Notes under the pieces: generated by a model
What the model was told of the DNA's origin: nothing
What the model saw: the letters and a program-made list of their open reading frames with translations, nothing else
Database searches by the model: none
Assembly: GCA_963763205.1 (NCBI GenBank)
Contig: CAVXNQ010000021.1
Coordinates: 62,001-126,000, forward strand
Direction: 5' to 3'
Source: DDH964 sp963763205
Lineage (GTDB): Bacteria; Desulfobacterota; Desulfuromonadia; Desulfuromonadales; DDH964
DNA length: 64,000 nucleotides
Shown: piece after piece, positions 62,926 through 64,000 of the stretch
Numbering within the stretch: position 1 is the first letter of the stretch
Layout: every line of letters begins with the position of its first letter
Position numbers and translations under genes: made by a program

Positions 62926-63540
62926 ATGATGCTCTCGATCAATCCCCATAATCCCCAACCCCGACTGATCCAGCAGGTGGTCGAAATCCTCAAGCAGGGA
63001 GGGGTGATCGCTTATCCCACCGACACCACTTACGGCATCGGCTGCGACATCTTCAACAAGAAGGGGGTCAAGCAGATCTACCAGATCAAGCAGCGTGATC
63101 CGCGCAAACCCTTCTCCTTCATCTGTGCCGATCTCTCCGATGCGGCCAATTACTGCCAGGTGAGCAACTTTGCCTTCAAGACCATGAAGCGCAACCTGCC
63201 GGGTCCTTACACGTTTGTTCTCGAAGCGACCAGGCTGGTCCCCGACCTGTTGACCACCCGCCAGAAGACGGTCGGCATCCGCATTCCCGACAACCGGATC
63301 GCCCTGGCCATTGTCCGGGAATTGGGGCACCCCCTGGTGACGACCAGCGCCAACATCTCCGGGGAAGACCCTCTCCACGATCCCGCCGATATCGACAACC
63401 GCCTGGGACGGATGCTGGATGCCGTTATCGACGGCGGGGTCCTGCTCGGCGAGCCGTCCACGGTGATCAGTCTGGTCGACGACCGGGTCGAAGTTCTTCG
63501 CCAGGGGAGCGGCGATACCTCCTGGATTCATCAGCTATGA
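62926..63540 (+). CDS. Threonylcarbamoyl-AMP synthase (Sua5/YrdC/YciO family)
   Basis: Uses threonine, bicarbonate and ATP to make threonylcarbamoyl-AMP for the t6A modification of tRNA. 204 residues of the single-domain YrdC fold. Visible motifs: GGVIAYPTDTTYGIGCD, IKQRDPRKPFSFICADL, NLPGPYTFVLEA, VGIRIPDN and LVTTSANISGE. The sequence is closer to YciO than to E. coli YrdC, so if another copy exists elsewhere its role may differ. It overlaps the next gene by four bases. Confidence 0.9.
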   Translation: MMLSINPHNPQPRLIQQVVEILKQGGVIAYPTDTTYGIGCDIFNKKGVKQIYQIKQRDPRKPFSFICADLSDAANYCQVSNFAFKTMKRNLPGPYTFVLEATRLVPDLLTTRQKTVGIRIPDNRIALAIVRELGHPLVTTSANISGEDPLHDPADIDNRLGRMLDAVIDGGVLLGEPSTVISLVDDRVEVLRQGSGDTSWIHQL

Positions 63541-63962
63541 ACGGCTCCGGACGGTTTCTTGCGATTGGCCTGCTGGTCGGCGCCGCGCTTCTTGTCGCGG
63601 GAACCGTTTGGGCCGGACGGACCGGGGTCGGCCTGCAGGTGGTGGCCCTGCCCGGCGGGGAACTGGTGGTGGTGCGGGTGGTTTCCGACTCGCCGGCCGA
63701 GCGTTCCGGGTTTCGTCCCGGCGACCTGCTGCTGAGCATCAATGGGCGGGCATTGGCCGGCAGCGATCTCGCTGCCATCTCCCAGGAGGCGCTCTGGGGA
63801 CCGTCGGGCGCCAAGATCGCCATCCGCTTTCTTCGCCCGGGTGTGGTCGGGGTACACGAAATCGAAGTGACCAGGGCACCTATGGGGGATGTCCCGGAGA
63901 CTCCGGTCGAAGTGCAGATGCTGCAACCGCAACCGAATCAGCTGAAAGATAATGGACAGTGA
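63537..63962 (+). CDS. PDZ-domain exported protein
   Basis: A 141-residue protein with an N-terminal membrane or signal segment (about residues 8-26) and one PDZ domain (GVGLQVVALPGGELVVVRVVSDSPAERSGFRPGDLLLSING). No protease domain is attached. It probably binds the C-termini of periplasmic or membrane partners. It overlaps the upstream and downstream genes by a few bases, so it is coupled to both. Confidence 0.82.
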   Translation: MNGSGRFLAIGLLVGAALLVAGTVWAGRTGVGLQVVALPGGELVVVRVVSDSPAERSGFRPGDLLLSINGRALAGSDLAAISQEALWGPSGAKIAIRFLRPGVVGVHEIEVTRAPMGDVPETPVEVQMLQPQPNQLKDNGQ

Positions 63963-64000
63963 TGAAAGAGAAGGAAATTCGCGTCAGTTTTTATCGCCGG
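63962..64000 (+). CDS. Start of a gene cut by the window edge
   Basis: Thirteen codons (MKEKEIRVSFYRR) from an ATG that overlaps the PDZ gene stop. Too short to identify. Confidence 0.5.
   Translation, partial: MKEKEIRVSFYRR

Overview
This is a G+C-rich chromosomal window. Gene content and order suggest a member of the Desulfuromonadales/Geobacterales (former Deltaproteobacteria). The supporting blocks are mutS–amidase–glnD–xer–apgM followed by a four-subunit 2-oxoacid:ferredoxin oxidoreductase, and rimP–nusA–ylxR/Q–infB–DUF503–rbfA–nrnA–truB–rpsO–pnp–M16 protease–dut. This placement rests on family knowledge, not on a database search. No rRNA, tRNA, CRISPR array or complete insertion sequence was found.

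Layout. 1–8.7 kb: end of a Glu/Leu-type dehydrogenase, then a PrkA kinase–DUF444–SpoVR–second PrkA-like ATPase cluster. 8.7–16.9 kb: loosely linked stress and redox genes (MsrA–MsrB fusion, NmrA-like protein, double hot-dog thioesterase, lipoprotein cytochrome c, a decayed VOC gene, MAPEG protein, SBP56-type methanethiol oxidase overlapped by a membrane protein). 17–21 kb: thrC and maeB on the minus strand. 21.4–24.9 kb: tightly overlapping phosphodiesterase–HIT–LapA–ExbB–ExbD–PFK operon. 25–29.6 kb: cytosol-facing chemoreceptor, lone receiver protein, cation efflux protein. 29.8–42.2 kb: mutS to porB. 42.3–45.6 kb: accessory island with an A+T-rich zinc-ribbon gene, two copies of a roughly 90-bp mobile-looking repeat, a truncated oxidase and a Phd/ParE toxin–antitoxin pair. 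45.7–50.3 kb: holC and RNA methyltransferases. 50.3–64 kb: the translation/RNA-decay operon with leader regulation, ending in dut, threonylcarbamoyl-AMP synthase and a PDZ protein.

The strongest overall signal about the sequence itself is a set of about 18 single-base indels (about 14 insertions, 4 deletions). They break genes that should be intact (mutS four times; infB twice; rpsO, pnp, glnD, porA, porB and others). Most lie outside homopolymers and restore a full-length protein when one base is skipped. I read these as uncorrected long-read errors, not real mutations or programmed frameshifts. Broken essential genes are therefore annotated as CDS over their repaired extent.

The most interesting biological signals are: (i) a dispersed intergenic repeat of four ATCNGAA-like heptamers spaced 11, 10 and 10 bp, present once near 28.0 kb and as an inverted pair near 47.0 kb; (ii) a promoter plus mutually exclusive antiterminator/terminator hairpins ahead of rimP–nusA; (iii) a mobile-looking repeat that truncates one gene and appears to donate the promoter of the toxin–antitoxin operon; (iv) a promoter–terminator unit of about 130 nt ahead of the chemoreceptor; and (v) the two-PrkA cluster with DUF444 and SpoVR.
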